A DNA stretch of 53,437 nucleotides from CAYOHP01 sp964403795 [NCBI: uncultured bacterium]. Lineage in GTDB: Bacteria; Muiribacteriota; UBA6191; CAZXTJ01. Shown in pieces: positions 33,972 to 41,668 of this stretch. Positions within the stretch are counted from its first letter, which is position 1; every line of letters begins with the position of its first letter. A program made the translations under genes and the position numbers. The DNA is taken from positions 1 through 53,437 of the forward strand of contig CAYOHP010000031.1 of NCBI GenBank assembly GCA_964403795.1. Reading direction: 5' to 3'. Below the pieces are notes generated by a model, which worked only from the letters and a program-made list of their open reading frames with translations, made no database searches and was not told where the DNA came from.

Positions 33972-34658
33972 CTAGGGACCGTCCCCGGCCCCAGGGGCTG
34001 CACCCATCGGATCGGGGTCCCCCAGCAGCCGGAGGGCCGACCCGGCGACTCCACCGGGCTCGTCGTCGAACCAGGCCGCCAGGCGCCAGGCGGGGCGTGC
34101 CGCGTCGGTGAGCCCGCGGTCCCGGAGCAGGCATCCCAGGTAGAGGTAGGCGGGGGCCAGCCGAGGATCGAGTTCCAGGGCGCGCTGGAACGCCAGGCAG
34201 GCGAGGGACATGAGTTCCTCGCGGTCCGACGGCTCCAGGTCCGAGAGGTCCCGGAGGCAGAGCCCGAGGTTCATCCACCCCGAGGCGTGGTCGGGGCAGA
34301 GGGCGACCAGCCGCATGAACCAGGTACAGGCTTCCCGGGTCTGTCCCTGGTTGGCGAGGACCAGGGCCTTGGCCACGATCAGCTCGTCGCAACGGGGCTC
34401 GAGGTGGAAGAGGAAGCGCCGGTAGGCCTCCCGGTCCTCCTCCGAGAGATCGCAGGAGAGCACCGTGAGGATGCCTTCGACCACCAGTCCCAAGGGGATC
34501 TCTCCGGCATCCCGGAACGGCTCGAGGCTACTCCTCAGGACCGGGAGTGGCAGATCGGGGAACTCCACCCGACGCCCCCCGTCGAGCCGGAGTTCGTTCC
34601 CGGCGGCGGGCACCACGAAGACCAGAGGATCGTCCGTCTCGCCGAGCGGATCGCCCAT
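33972..34658 (-). CDS. TPR-containing protein, unknown function
   Basis: 228 residues from the ATG at 34658. The N-terminal 70 residues are strand-rich (PLVFVVPAAGNELRLDGG). After that come TPR-like helix pairs, including VAKALVLANQGQTREACTWF, SGWMNLGLCLRDLSD and AFQRALELDPRLAPAYLYLGCLL. There is no signal peptide. The frame opens at 34736, but a TACGCT promoter element lies within that stretch and a GGAAGG is better placed for 34658. It converges with the CheX-TPR gene. Confidence 0.75.
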   Translation of the reverse strand: MGDPLGETDDPLVFVVPAAGNELRLDGGRRVEFPDLPLPVLRSSLEPFRDAGEIPLGLVVEGILTVLSCDLSEEDREAYRRFLFHLEPRCDELIVAKALVLANQGQTREACTWFMRLVALCPDHASGWMNLGLCLRDLSDLEPSDREELMSLACLAFQRALELDPRLAPAYLYLGCLLRDRGLTDAARPAWRLAAWFDDEPGGVAGSALRLLGDPDPMGAAPGAGDGP

Positions 34659-34684
34659 TCCAGAGGGCCCCTTCCGACCGGCCA

Positions 34685-34690
34685 AGCGTA
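34685..34690 (-). promoter_or_regulatory. Putative -10 (TACGCT)
   Basis: TACGCT on the minus strand, 26 bases before the ATG at 34658, leaving a short leader with GGAAGG. It has the same hexamer as the leaderless promoters but with normal leader spacing. Confidence 0.35.
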
Positions 34691-34777
34691 GCCCGGACCT
34701 CCTCCACCCGAAACCCGGAGCCGACCCGTCTCCCAAGCTCGGGGGCGAATTGCGGACCTCCGGGCGCGGCCGCAGCG

Positions 34778-34849
34778 CCTCGGGCTCCGCCCGGGGAAGC
34801 AGCGAAGGCGGAGCCCGCCCGCGAGCGAGCCCCTTGGGGCGAGCTGCAG
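34778..34849 (-). repeat. Intergenic repeat, copy 2
   Basis: Minus-strand copy beginning 5 bases after the stop of the penicillin-binding-protein gene. It has a CTGCAGCTCGCCCC head, the hairpin GCCCC-TT-GGGGC (top strand 34829-34840), and the body GGCTCCGCCCGGGGAAG on the top strand, matching copy 3 almost exactly. Confidence 0.8.
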
Positions 34850-34854
34850 ACCAA

Positions 34855-37053
34855 CTAGAACGACAGGTCGAAGTCGCCCTGGAGGTTTCCCTTGGGCCCC
34901 TCGGGAGGCGGCACGGGAACCGCCGTGGGAGCGGGTGCGGTCGGGGGTGCAGGCGGTCGTCCGGCTCGCGGGCGGATCTCGTTCCGGGTGGGCTCCCGGA
35001 TCCCGACCCGGGCCGTCTCTCCGGAGGGCTTGCTCCGACCCACCTCGAGCGGCCTCACCTTGAACTCCATGGCCTGGTGGAGGTGACAGTAGGTGCTCGG
35101 TCCCCTTCCCTCCAGGAACACCAGCGCCTGCTTGCGCTTGCACCCGGAGAGCGGGAGGAAGCCGGAGTCCTTGCAGACCTCGACCTCGTGGATCCCATTG
35201 GGCTTCTCGAACTCGCGAGGCGGCGAGCGGGTCAGCCAGTTCTGGAAGAAGGCGCCCACCACCGGCGCGGCGGCCCGTCCACCATCGCCTTGCGTGCCCA
35301 ACGACTTGCGGGAATCGAAGCTCACGGAACAGCCGACCACCAGGTCCGGGGTGTAGCCCAGGAACCAGGCGTCGGCCTTCTCCTGGGTGGTCCCGGTCTT
35401 GCCGGCGATGGCATAGCCCGGGACGCGGGCCCGGGTCCCGGTCCCGCGCTCGACGACGCCCCTGAGCATCGAGGTGAGTTGGTAGGCGACCCTGGGGTCC
35501 AGCACCTCGCGCTCCTGGACCCTTCCCTCGAAGAGCACGTTCCCCTCGTCGTCCTCCACCCGGGTGACGGCGTGGGGGGTGACCAGGATCCCCTGGTTGG
35601 CGAGGGTTCCGTAGGCCGACACCATCTCCAGCAGGGTGACCTCGCTGGTCCCCAGGGCCATGGCCAGGACAGGATCCATCGGGGACCGGACGCCGAGCTT
35701 CTTGACCAGGCGCATGGTCTTCTCGACCCCGACCCGCTCGAGGAGCCGGACCGCCACGATGTTGTAGCTCATCTCCAGCGCCTGCGAGAGGATGACGGGC
35801 CCGTGGAAGCGTCCGGTGGAGTTCTGCGGTTCCCAGACCTCGTTGGTGGCCGGGAGCACGTAGCGGATCGGCTCGTCGTTCACGATGGTGTTGGGCTGGA
35901 TCCCCTGGGAGAGTGCCTCGGCGAACACGAAGGTCTTGAAGGACGAGCCCGGCTGGCGACGGGCCTGGGTGGCCCGGTTCAGCTTGTAGGTGTCGAAGTC
36001 GCGACCGCCGATCATGGCCCGGATCGCTCCCTGCATGGGATCGATGGCGAGGAAGGCCCCATGGAGGTCGGGATGTTCCTCGAGCGGGAAGCGCTGGAAG
36101 ATCTCGGCCTTGGCGAAGGCGTCCTCGGCGGCCGCCTGGACCGCCGGATCCAGGGTGGTGTGGACCTTGAGCCCCCCGCCGTAGACCCGGCGCGGACCCA
36201 GGCGTTCGAGGAGCCAGCTCCGCACGTGCTCCACGAAGTAGGGAGCCCGGGTCTGGGTGCGCTCCTCGCCCTCGAGCACGACCCGCTGCATGTAGGCGTC
36301 CCGGGCCTGTTTCTGGGTGATGTACCCGAGCTGCCACATCTTGTCGAGCACCATGTACTGGCGCCGCTTGGCGGCCTTGAAGTGCTTGAGCGGGCTGTAG
36401 CTGTTGGGGGCCGGCAGGATCCCCGCCAGCATGGCCGACTCCGCGAGGTCGAGCCGGGAGACGGGCTTGCCGAAGTAGAACCGCGAAGCCGAGGCGATCC
36501 CGTAGAGGTTCCCGCCGAAGAAGACCTCGTTCAGGTACTGCGCCAGGATCTCGTCCTTGGTGTAGTGCCTCTCGAGGCGGAAGGCCATGATGATCTCCTT
36601 GAGCTTGCGCGTGTAGGTCTTGCGCAAGTGGAGGAACCGGTTCCGGGCGAGCTGCATGGTGATGGTCGAGCCGCCCTGGGCCTTCTTGTCCCTGAGCAGG
36701 TTCAGGATCACGGCCCGGACGAGGGCATCCGGCCGCACCCCGTAGTGCTCGTAGAACTGGTCGTCCTCGATGGCCACGAAGGCCCGCCGCGTGTGGACCG
36801 GGATCTCCGTGATCGGCACGATCTCCGCCCGGTCCACCTCGGCGTGGAGTTCCGCGAGCACCGCCCCGCCCTGGTCCAGGATGCGGGTGGTCTGGCGAGG
36901 CCGGTACTCGGCGGCGGAGAGGACCGGGAGTTCCTCGGCGAAGCCCTGCAGGACGAGCACGAACACCGTCGTGCCCACAGCCATCACGATCCCGACCGCC
37001 AACAGGATCGAGACCAGGGTCAACTTGAGAAGTCGCGCCAGCAGGGCCGTCAT
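34855..37053 (-). CDS. Class A penicillin-binding protein (PBP1A-type)
   Basis: A 732-residue bifunctional peptidoglycan synthase. It has an N-terminal membrane span (about 12-35) and a GT51 glycosyltransferase domain with catalytic Glu96 (VAIEDDQFYEHYG) and QGGSTITMQLARN. The transpeptidase has the SxxK motif (GSSFKTF, near 366), SYN (near 428) and KTGTT (near 549). After the catalytic domain, about 100 residues contain two Cys (EVEVCKDSGFLPLSGC) and a Pro-rich tail. The enzyme polymerises and cross-links glycan strands outside the inner membrane. Its ATG overlaps the ispD stop by 4 bases, so it is the last gene of the ribF-ispA-ispD-PBP unit. Confidence 0.95.
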   Translation of the reverse strand: MTALLARLLKLTLVSILLAVGIVMAVGTTVFVLVLQGFAEELPVLSAAEYRPRQTTRILDQGGAVLAELHAEVDRAEIVPITEIPVHTRRAFVAIEDDQFYEHYGVRPDALVRAVILNLLRDKKAQGGSTITMQLARNRFLHLRKTYTRKLKEIIMAFRLERHYTKDEILAQYLNEVFFGGNLYGIASASRFYFGKPVSRLDLAESAMLAGILPAPNSYSPLKHFKAAKRRQYMVLDKMWQLGYITQKQARDAYMQRVVLEGEERTQTRAPYFVEHVRSWLLERLGPRRVYGGGLKVHTTLDPAVQAAAEDAFAKAEIFQRFPLEEHPDLHGAFLAIDPMQGAIRAMIGGRDFDTYKLNRATQARRQPGSSFKTFVFAEALSQGIQPNTIVNDEPIRYVLPATNEVWEPQNSTGRFHGPVILSQALEMSYNIVAVRLLERVGVEKTMRLVKKLGVRSPMDPVLAMALGTSEVTLLEMVSAYGTLANQGILVTPHAVTRVEDDEGNVLFEGRVQEREVLDPRVAYQLTSMLRGVVERGTGTRARVPGYAIAGKTGTTQEKADAWFLGYTPDLVVGCSVSFDSRKSLGTQGDGGRAAAPVVGAFFQNWLTRSPPREFEKPNGIHEVEVCKDSGFLPLSGCKRKQALVFLEGRGPSTYCHLHQAMEFKVRPLEVGRSKPSGETARVGIREPTRNEIRPRAGRPPAPPTAPAPTAVPVPPPEGPKGNLQGDFDLSF

Positions 37054-37745
37054 GTCCGAATCCTACCTGGAATCCGGCGCAGGGCTTCCAGATCCTCGAT
37101 CCTGGTGACCTTCACGTTGCCAGGATCCCCCTCGACGGTCAGGACCGTCTCCCCGAGGCCTTCCACCAGCTGGGCATCGTCGGTCGCGTCCCCCCGACGC
37201 CCGCGATGGGCCTCGACCAGGATCTCCCGGGCGAAGAGCTGGGGTGTCTGGGCCCGCCTCAGGACCCTCCGGTCCACGGTCCGCACCACCTGCCCCTCGG
37301 CGTCGACCTCCTTCAGGGTGTCGGTCACCGGGAGCACCGGGATCACGGCCCGGGCTCGAACCCGGGCCGCCAGGAGCCGGGCGAGCATGGCCGGTCCGGG
37401 ACAGGGCCGGGCACCGTCATGGACCAGCACCCAACGGGCGGTGGTCGGCACCGCATCGAGGCCGTTGCGGACGCTGTCGGCCCTCTCGGCCCCGCCCGGG
37501 ACCACCAGGACGGGCTTCAGGATCCCCAGTCCAGGCAACACCTCGGCCTCGAGGCGGGGGATGTCACGGGTGGCGGTCGGAACCACCACCCCGGCGACCT
37601 CGGTGACCTCAAGGAGCGCCCGGAGCGAGTGGTGGAGGAGGGGATGTCCCCAGAGGTCGAGGTACTGCTTGGGTACCTCGCCTCCGAACCGCGATCCCCG
37701 TCCCCCGGCCAGGACGATCGCCCACACCGACTCGATGCCCGTCAC
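37050..37745 (-). CDS. ispD: 2-C-methyl-D-erythritol 4-phosphate cytidylyltransferase IspD
   Basis: 231 residues, the normal length. The nucleotide-binding start IVLAGGRGSRFGGEVPKQY is at 10-28, with PGGAERADSVRNGL and VLVHDGARPCP near 100-110. Also present are DTLK, RRAQTPQLF and a C-terminal TDDAQLVE with GDPGNVKVT. It makes CDP-methylerythritol in the MEP isoprenoid pathway. The GTG start overlaps the ispA stop, and its stop overlaps the PBP start. Together with ispA this links isoprenoid precursor supply to cell-wall synthesis. Confidence 0.95.
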   Translation of the reverse strand: MTGIESVWAIVLAGGRGSRFGGEVPKQYLDLWGHPLLHHSLRALLEVTEVAGVVVPTATRDIPRLEAEVLPGLGILKPVLVVPGGAERADSVRNGLDAVPTTARWVLVHDGARPCPGPAMLARLLAARVRARAVIPVLPVTDTLKEVDAEGQVVRTVDRRVLRRAQTPQLFAREILVEAHRGRRGDATDDAQLVEGLGETVLTVEGDPGNVKVTRIEDLEALRRIPGRIRT

Positions 37746-38653
37746 GCTCGCCTCTCGAGCACCCAGTCGACCAGCTCGTCGAGCAGGCTGGCATCGAGTT
37801 CCCCGGAGGCGAGCGCGGCCTTGGCCTCCCGGGCGTGGCGACGGGCCTCGGACCAGGCCTCGTCCATCCCCAGGAGGCGGGGATAGGTCGCCTTGTCGTT
37901 CTTCTCGTCGGAACCGACGGGCTTGCCCATCTCCTCCGTGTTCCCGGTGACGTCCAGGATGTCGTCGACGATCTGGAACACGGCTCCGAAGTGGTCGCCG
38001 TAGGCGTCGAGCGCCTCGGCCTGGGAGGACGAGGCCGCCGCCAGCAGAGCACCCAGGCGGATGCTGGCCAGGAAGAGACGCCCGGTCTTCAGGCGATGGA
38101 TCTTCTCCAGTTCGCCCCGGTCGATGTCGCGCCCCTCGGCGGCGAGGTCATGCACCTGTCCCGCGATCACGCCCTGGCTCCCCGCGGCCCGGGAGAGCTC
38201 CTCGACCACCGCCAGCAGGATCCCGGGCGGATAGCCCTCGTGCCGACCGTTCTCGAGGATCAGCTCGAAGGCCATGGTGAGCAGGGCGTCCCCCGCCAGC
38301 ACGGCGATGGCCTCTCCGAACCGGACGTGGCAGGTCGGGAGGCCGCGTCGCAGGTCGTCGTCGTCCATGCACGGGAGATCGTCATGGATGAGGGAGTAGG
38401 TGTGGATCAGTTCCAGGGCACCGGCGATCCTGCCTACCTTCCAGGGGTCCGACCCCAGCGCCGAGGCCACCAGCATGGCGAGCACCGGCCGCAGCCGCTT
38501 GGCCTTGCCGAAGACCGAGTAGCGCATCGCCTCGTGGATGACCGGCGGGTCGGTCCCGGCCCGGGGCATGAATTCGTCCAGGGATCTCTCGGTAGCACGC
38601 TGGTAGGCATCCATGGCCTGGTGCAGCCGCTCCCGGACCGGCCCGGGAGTCAT
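37742..38653 (-). CDS. ispA: Polyprenyl (farnesyl-type) diphosphate synthase
   Basis: 303 residues, the IspA length. The first aspartate-rich motif is LIHDDLPCMDDDDLRRG; its DDxxxxD form is typical of bacterial farnesyl diphosphate synthases. The second is QIVDDILDVTG. Other helices match the family (GKRLRP as KAKRLRPVL, KTGRLFLASIRLGAL). It condenses IPP with DMAPP/GPP. Product length cannot be fixed by eye. It overlaps ribF upstream and ispD downstream by 4 bases each. Confidence 0.93.
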   Translation of the reverse strand: MTPGPVRERLHQAMDAYQRATERSLDEFMPRAGTDPPVIHEAMRYSVFGKAKRLRPVLAMLVASALGSDPWKVGRIAGALELIHTYSLIHDDLPCMDDDDLRRGLPTCHVRFGEAIAVLAGDALLTMAFELILENGRHEGYPPGILLAVVEELSRAAGSQGVIAGQVHDLAAEGRDIDRGELEKIHRLKTGRLFLASIRLGALLAAASSSQAEALDAYGDHFGAVFQIVDDILDVTGNTEEMGKPVGSDEKNDKATYPRLLGMDEAWSEARRHAREAKAALASGELDASLLDELVDWVLERRA

Positions 38654-39603
38654 GAGAACGCCCCTTCCGCCAGCCGCGAACGCAGCCAGGCGACGTCCCG
38701 GACGAGCTGCTCCCGGAGCCGGTCGGCACCCTCGAACCGGACCTCGTCCCGGACCCGTTCCGCCAGCTCGATGGCCAGGGACTCGCCGTAGAGGTCCCGA
38801 TCGGGGAGGTCGAGACAGTGCACCTCCACCCGCTCGGCAACCGGATCGTCGCCCGGGAGGAAGGTAGGGTTCACGCCGACGTTCACCAGGGCCGGGATGG
38901 GGTCCCTGCCCTCGAGATGGGCCCGCCCGGCATAGACGCCCCGCCTGGGAACCAGCAGGTTCCTGGGCAGGAGTCCCAGATTGGCGGTGGGGAAGCCGAG
39001 GCCTCGACCCCGGCCATCGCCCGGGACCACCGTGCCGGTCAGGCGATGCGGCTCACCGAGCCGCTCGGCCGCCGCCTCGACGTCGCCGCAGGCGATCAGC
39101 TCCCGGATCCCGGTCGAGCTCACCGGGATGCCCTCGAGGTCGAGGGCCTCCAGGACCCGGACCGGTACGCCGCGTCCGCCCGCCAGCCGGACCAGGTCCT
39201 CGGGACGCCCCCGACCTCCGCGCCCGAAGGAGAAGTTGTACCCGATGGCCAGGCCGGCCGCCCCCAGGCGCTCGAACAGGATCCGGTCGACGAAGTCCTC
39301 CTGTTCCATGCCCGAGAGCCCGGAGTCGAAGTCCAGGCAGCACACCGCTCCGGCTCCCGCCGCCACCAGCCTGCGGGTCTTCTCCCGGATCCCTGTCAGC
39401 CGCGGCGGGGGACGACGGAGGAGGACTTCCTTGGGGTGGGGCTCGAAGGTGAGGGCCAGCACCTCGGTGCCCAGTCGGCGCGCCTCCCGGCGCGCGGCGT
39501 CGACCAGGGCCCGGTGGGCACGGTGCACGCCGTCGAACGTGCCGATCGCGACCACGGCTCCCCGGAACGAGGATGCTGCGCTCTCGAGATCGAGGGGATC
39601 CAC
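38650..39603 (-). CDS. ribF: Bifunctional riboflavin kinase/FAD synthetase RibF
   Basis: 317 residues. The N-terminal FAD synthetase domain has AIGTFDGVHRAHRALV near 18-33, EQEDFVDRILFERL and VSSTGIRELIACGDVEAA. The C-terminal riboflavin kinase domain begins near 187 with LTGTVVPGDGRGRGLGFPTANL. It makes FMN and FAD, the cofactors used by ApbE elsewhere in the window. A GTG start at 39603 has GGGAGG about 5 bases upstream. It is the first gene of the operon ribF-ispA-ispD-PBP. Confidence 0.94.
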   Translation of the reverse strand: MDPLDLESAASSFRGAVVAIGTFDGVHRAHRALVDAARREARRLGTEVLALTFEPHPKEVLLRRPPPRLTGIREKTRRLVAAGAGAVCCLDFDSGLSGMEQEDFVDRILFERLGAAGLAIGYNFSFGRGGRGRPEDLVRLAGGRGVPVRVLEALDLEGIPVSSTGIRELIACGDVEAAAERLGEPHRLTGTVVPGDGRGRGLGFPTANLGLLPRNLLVPRRGVYAGRAHLEGRDPIPALVNVGVNPTFLPGDDPVAERVEVHCLDLPDRDLYGESLAIELAERVRDEVRFEGADRLREQLVRDVAWLRSRLAEGAFS

Positions 39604-39643
39604 GATCCTCCCGGCCCGCCGACGCTATCACGCTCCCCACCCT

Positions 39644-39669
39644 ACGGTCGATCCGACCGTGGAGTACGA
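39644..39669. promoter_or_regulatory. Inverted repeat beside a -10 in the ribF/TPR divergent region
   Basis: ACGGTCG-ATC-CGACCGT (39644-39660) is a perfect 7-3-7 inverted repeat, followed 3 bases later by TACGAT (39664-39669), a candidate -10 for the plus-strand TPR gene. On the other strand TAGCGT (39627-39622) is a possible -10 for ribF. The placement suits an operator acting on one or both promoters. Confidence 0.5.
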
Positions 39670-39712
39670 TGCCCTCCGGGTCCGCGGCGAGCGGTCCCGT
39701 GAGGAGCCTCGC

Positions 39713-40738
39713 ATGGGAGTCCTGGACCGGGTGCTGCCGGGCGATTACCAGCGCCACAAGGTCGACGGGGACCGACTGCTCGAGCAGGGCGAGCCTGCCG
39801 GGGCAAGGGTCGAACTGGAGGCCGCCCTCGGGCTCCTGGAGGACTACTACCGGCACGAAGCGGGCATCCTCCGGGAACGGATCTCCAAGGCGAGGCTCGA
39901 GCTCTACCAGACCGAGATCGCGGCCGCCGAGGAAGCCCGGGGCGAGGGCGACGAGGCCAAAGCCAAGGAGTGCCTGGCGAGGGCGGTCGAACTGGCTCCC
40001 GATCGCCAATTGGCCGACGAGGCCAGGGTGCGCATGGAGCTCGACCCGGAGGCCGGGGAGCTGGGGTCGATGGGCCTCTCCCATCGGCTGGGGCGGCTCA
40101 CCTTGGCCGTGGAGGCCGAGCCGGAGAAGCCCGAGCCGCGCTACAACCTGGGGGTCGAACTGGCGCTCGACGGATACCTCGAGGCCGCCGCCGAGCAGTT
40201 CCAGCAGGTGATCGAACTCGCCCAGGACGACGCCGAATTCCGGGCCCTGGGGTACTTCCGACTCGCCAACGTGTATGCCGACCTCCTCCACCATGCCGGC
40301 GAGTCCGCCGGGGAGCCCAGGACGCTCGCCCTGGACCACTACCAGAAGGCCCTCGAGCTGGGCTACGACGCGGCCGACGTGCGCTACCGGATGGGCCAGG
40401 TCCACGAACTGGTAGGCGAGCATGAAGAAGCGGGCCGCCAGTACCTGGCCTGCCTCGACCACGACGGCTCGCATGTCGCGGCTCTCTCGGCCCTGGCCCA
40501 CTGCCTGGAAGTCGAGGGACGGGACGAAGAGGCGCTGGAGCGCCTCGGGAAGGTCATCGAGCTGGATCCCGAGGACGCCGAGGCCCATTTCCGTTCCGGG
40601 GCGATCCGGGAGCGGTCCGGCGACGCCGAGGGAGCCTCGCGCTCCTACCGGCAGGCGCTCGAACTCGACCCGGACGGGGAGTTCGGTCTGCTGGCCCGGA
40701 CCCGGATCGAGGAGCTCGAGGCGGACGATCGGGCCTGA
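39713..40738 (+). CDS. TPR protein, unknown function
   Basis: 341 residues from the ATG at 39713, with GGAG about 8 bases upstream. The N-terminal half is a charged coiled-coil-like helix region (LLEQGEPAGARVELEAALGL; EEARGEGDEAKAKECLARAV). The C-terminal half holds clear TPR units (PEPRYNLGVELALDGYLEAA; ADVRYRMGQVHELVGEHEEA; AHFRSGAIRERSGDAEGASR). There is no signal peptide. Its last 185 bases overlap the convergent pseudouridine synthase frame. Confidence 0.85.
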   Translation: MGVLDRVLPGDYQRHKVDGDRLLEQGEPAGARVELEAALGLLEDYYRHEAGILRERISKARLELYQTEIAAAEEARGEGDEAKAKECLARAVELAPDRQLADEARVRMELDPEAGELGSMGLSHRLGRLTLAVEAEPEKPEPRYNLGVELALDGYLEAAAEQFQQVIELAQDDAEFRALGYFRLANVYADLLHHAGESAGEPRTLALDHYQKALELGYDAADVRYRMGQVHELVGEHEEAGRQYLACLDHDGSHVAALSALAHCLEVEGRDEEALERLGKVIELDPEDAEAHFRSGAIRERSGDAEGASRSYRQALELDPDGEFGLLARTRIEELEADDRA

Positions 40739-41651
40739 TCCCGGGAATTCCCTCCGGAACCGTGATCCCGGCCGCCTCCAGGGCCGCGACGAACTCCGCG
40801 GGCAAGGCCGCGACGATGCGGACCCGCTCCCCCCCCTCGGGCAGGGTCAGCCCCAACTCGAGGCAGTGGAGCAGCGGACCTCCCAGATCCAGGGGGACCG
40901 GCTGGTCGCGCCTGCGGATCCCGAGTCGGCCGCCGTAGAGGAGATCGCCCACCAGCGGATACCCGGCCCTGGCCAGCTGGACCCGGATCTGGTGGGTCCG
41001 ACCCGTCTCCGGCCGGGCCTCGATCAGCGCATGCTCGGGGCCGCTGGCCAGGACCTGCCACTGGGTGCGCGCCGACTTGCCCAGTTCGGGATCGTGGACG
41101 ACCAGACCGCCCGTCTTGCGCAAGCGGTCCTCGAGGACGCCGCCGCTCGTCCCGGGCACCCCTTCGACCAGGGCCAGGTACCGCTTCTCCACGGTGCGAC
41201 GGGCGAACTGGCGCCCCACGTGGGCGGTGTTTGCGGATCCCCGGGCGAAGAGGACCACGCCGCTGGTGCCTCGATCGAGGCGATGGGCCAGGCTGACCTC
41301 GGTGCCGAGACGCTCCTGGAGGGCCTCGGTGAGAGTGACGACCGTCTCGCCGGGGTGGTTCCGGTGCACCTTGACGGAGGCCGGCTTGTCGATCGCCACC
41401 AGGCCGCCCCGATCGAGCAGGATGCGATGGGCCGGCAACCGGCAGACCAGGGGAGAGACACCCAGGTTCCCGGGGATCTCGGTCTCGACCCAGGTTCCCT
41501 CCTCCACCCGGACCCCTCCCTGGCGTTGGATCCTGCCGGCCAGGCGGACTCCACCCCGTCGGAGCAGCTCACCGAGCCGCTGCCGCGAGACCGCGGGGAG
41601 GCGGCGTTCCAGCACCCGGGAGAGAGTCAGCCCCGACTCCCTTTCCGTCAC
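40554..41651 (-). CDS. RluA-family 23S rRNA/tRNA pseudouridine synthase
   Basis: 365 residues. It has an S4-like N-terminus (LGELLRRGGVRLAGR), catalytic HRLDRGTSGVVLFA with Asp126, TVEKRYLALVEG, and RTHQIRVQLARAGYPLVGD near 217-235. It isomerises uridines in rRNA or tRNA; the exact site cannot be read from sequence. The conserved fold ends near residue 305. The last 60 residues are an Arg/Pro/Gly-rich tail encoded antisense to the 3' end of the TPR gene. That looks like read-through into non-conserved sequence after loss of an earlier stop. It lies 17 bases after the HEAT-repeat gene. Confidence 0.9.
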   Translation of the reverse strand: MTERESGLTLSRVLERRLPAVSRQRLGELLRRGGVRLAGRIQRQGGVRVEEGTWVETEIPGNLGVSPLVCRLPAHRILLDRGGLVAIDKPASVKVHRNHPGETVVTLTEALQERLGTEVSLAHRLDRGTSGVVLFARGSANTAHVGRQFARRTVEKRYLALVEGVPGTSGGVLEDRLRKTGGLVVHDPELGKSARTQWQVLASGPEHALIEARPETGRTHQIRVQLARAGYPLVGDLLYGGRLGIRRRDQPVPLDLGGPLLHCLELGLTLPEGGERVRIVAALPAEFVAALEAAGITVPEGIPGIRPDRPPRAPRSGSGPADRTPRPGRVRAPAGRSARLPRRRRTAPGSPRNGNGPRRPRDPAR

Positions 41652-41668
41652 CGGGAACTTGACGGTTC

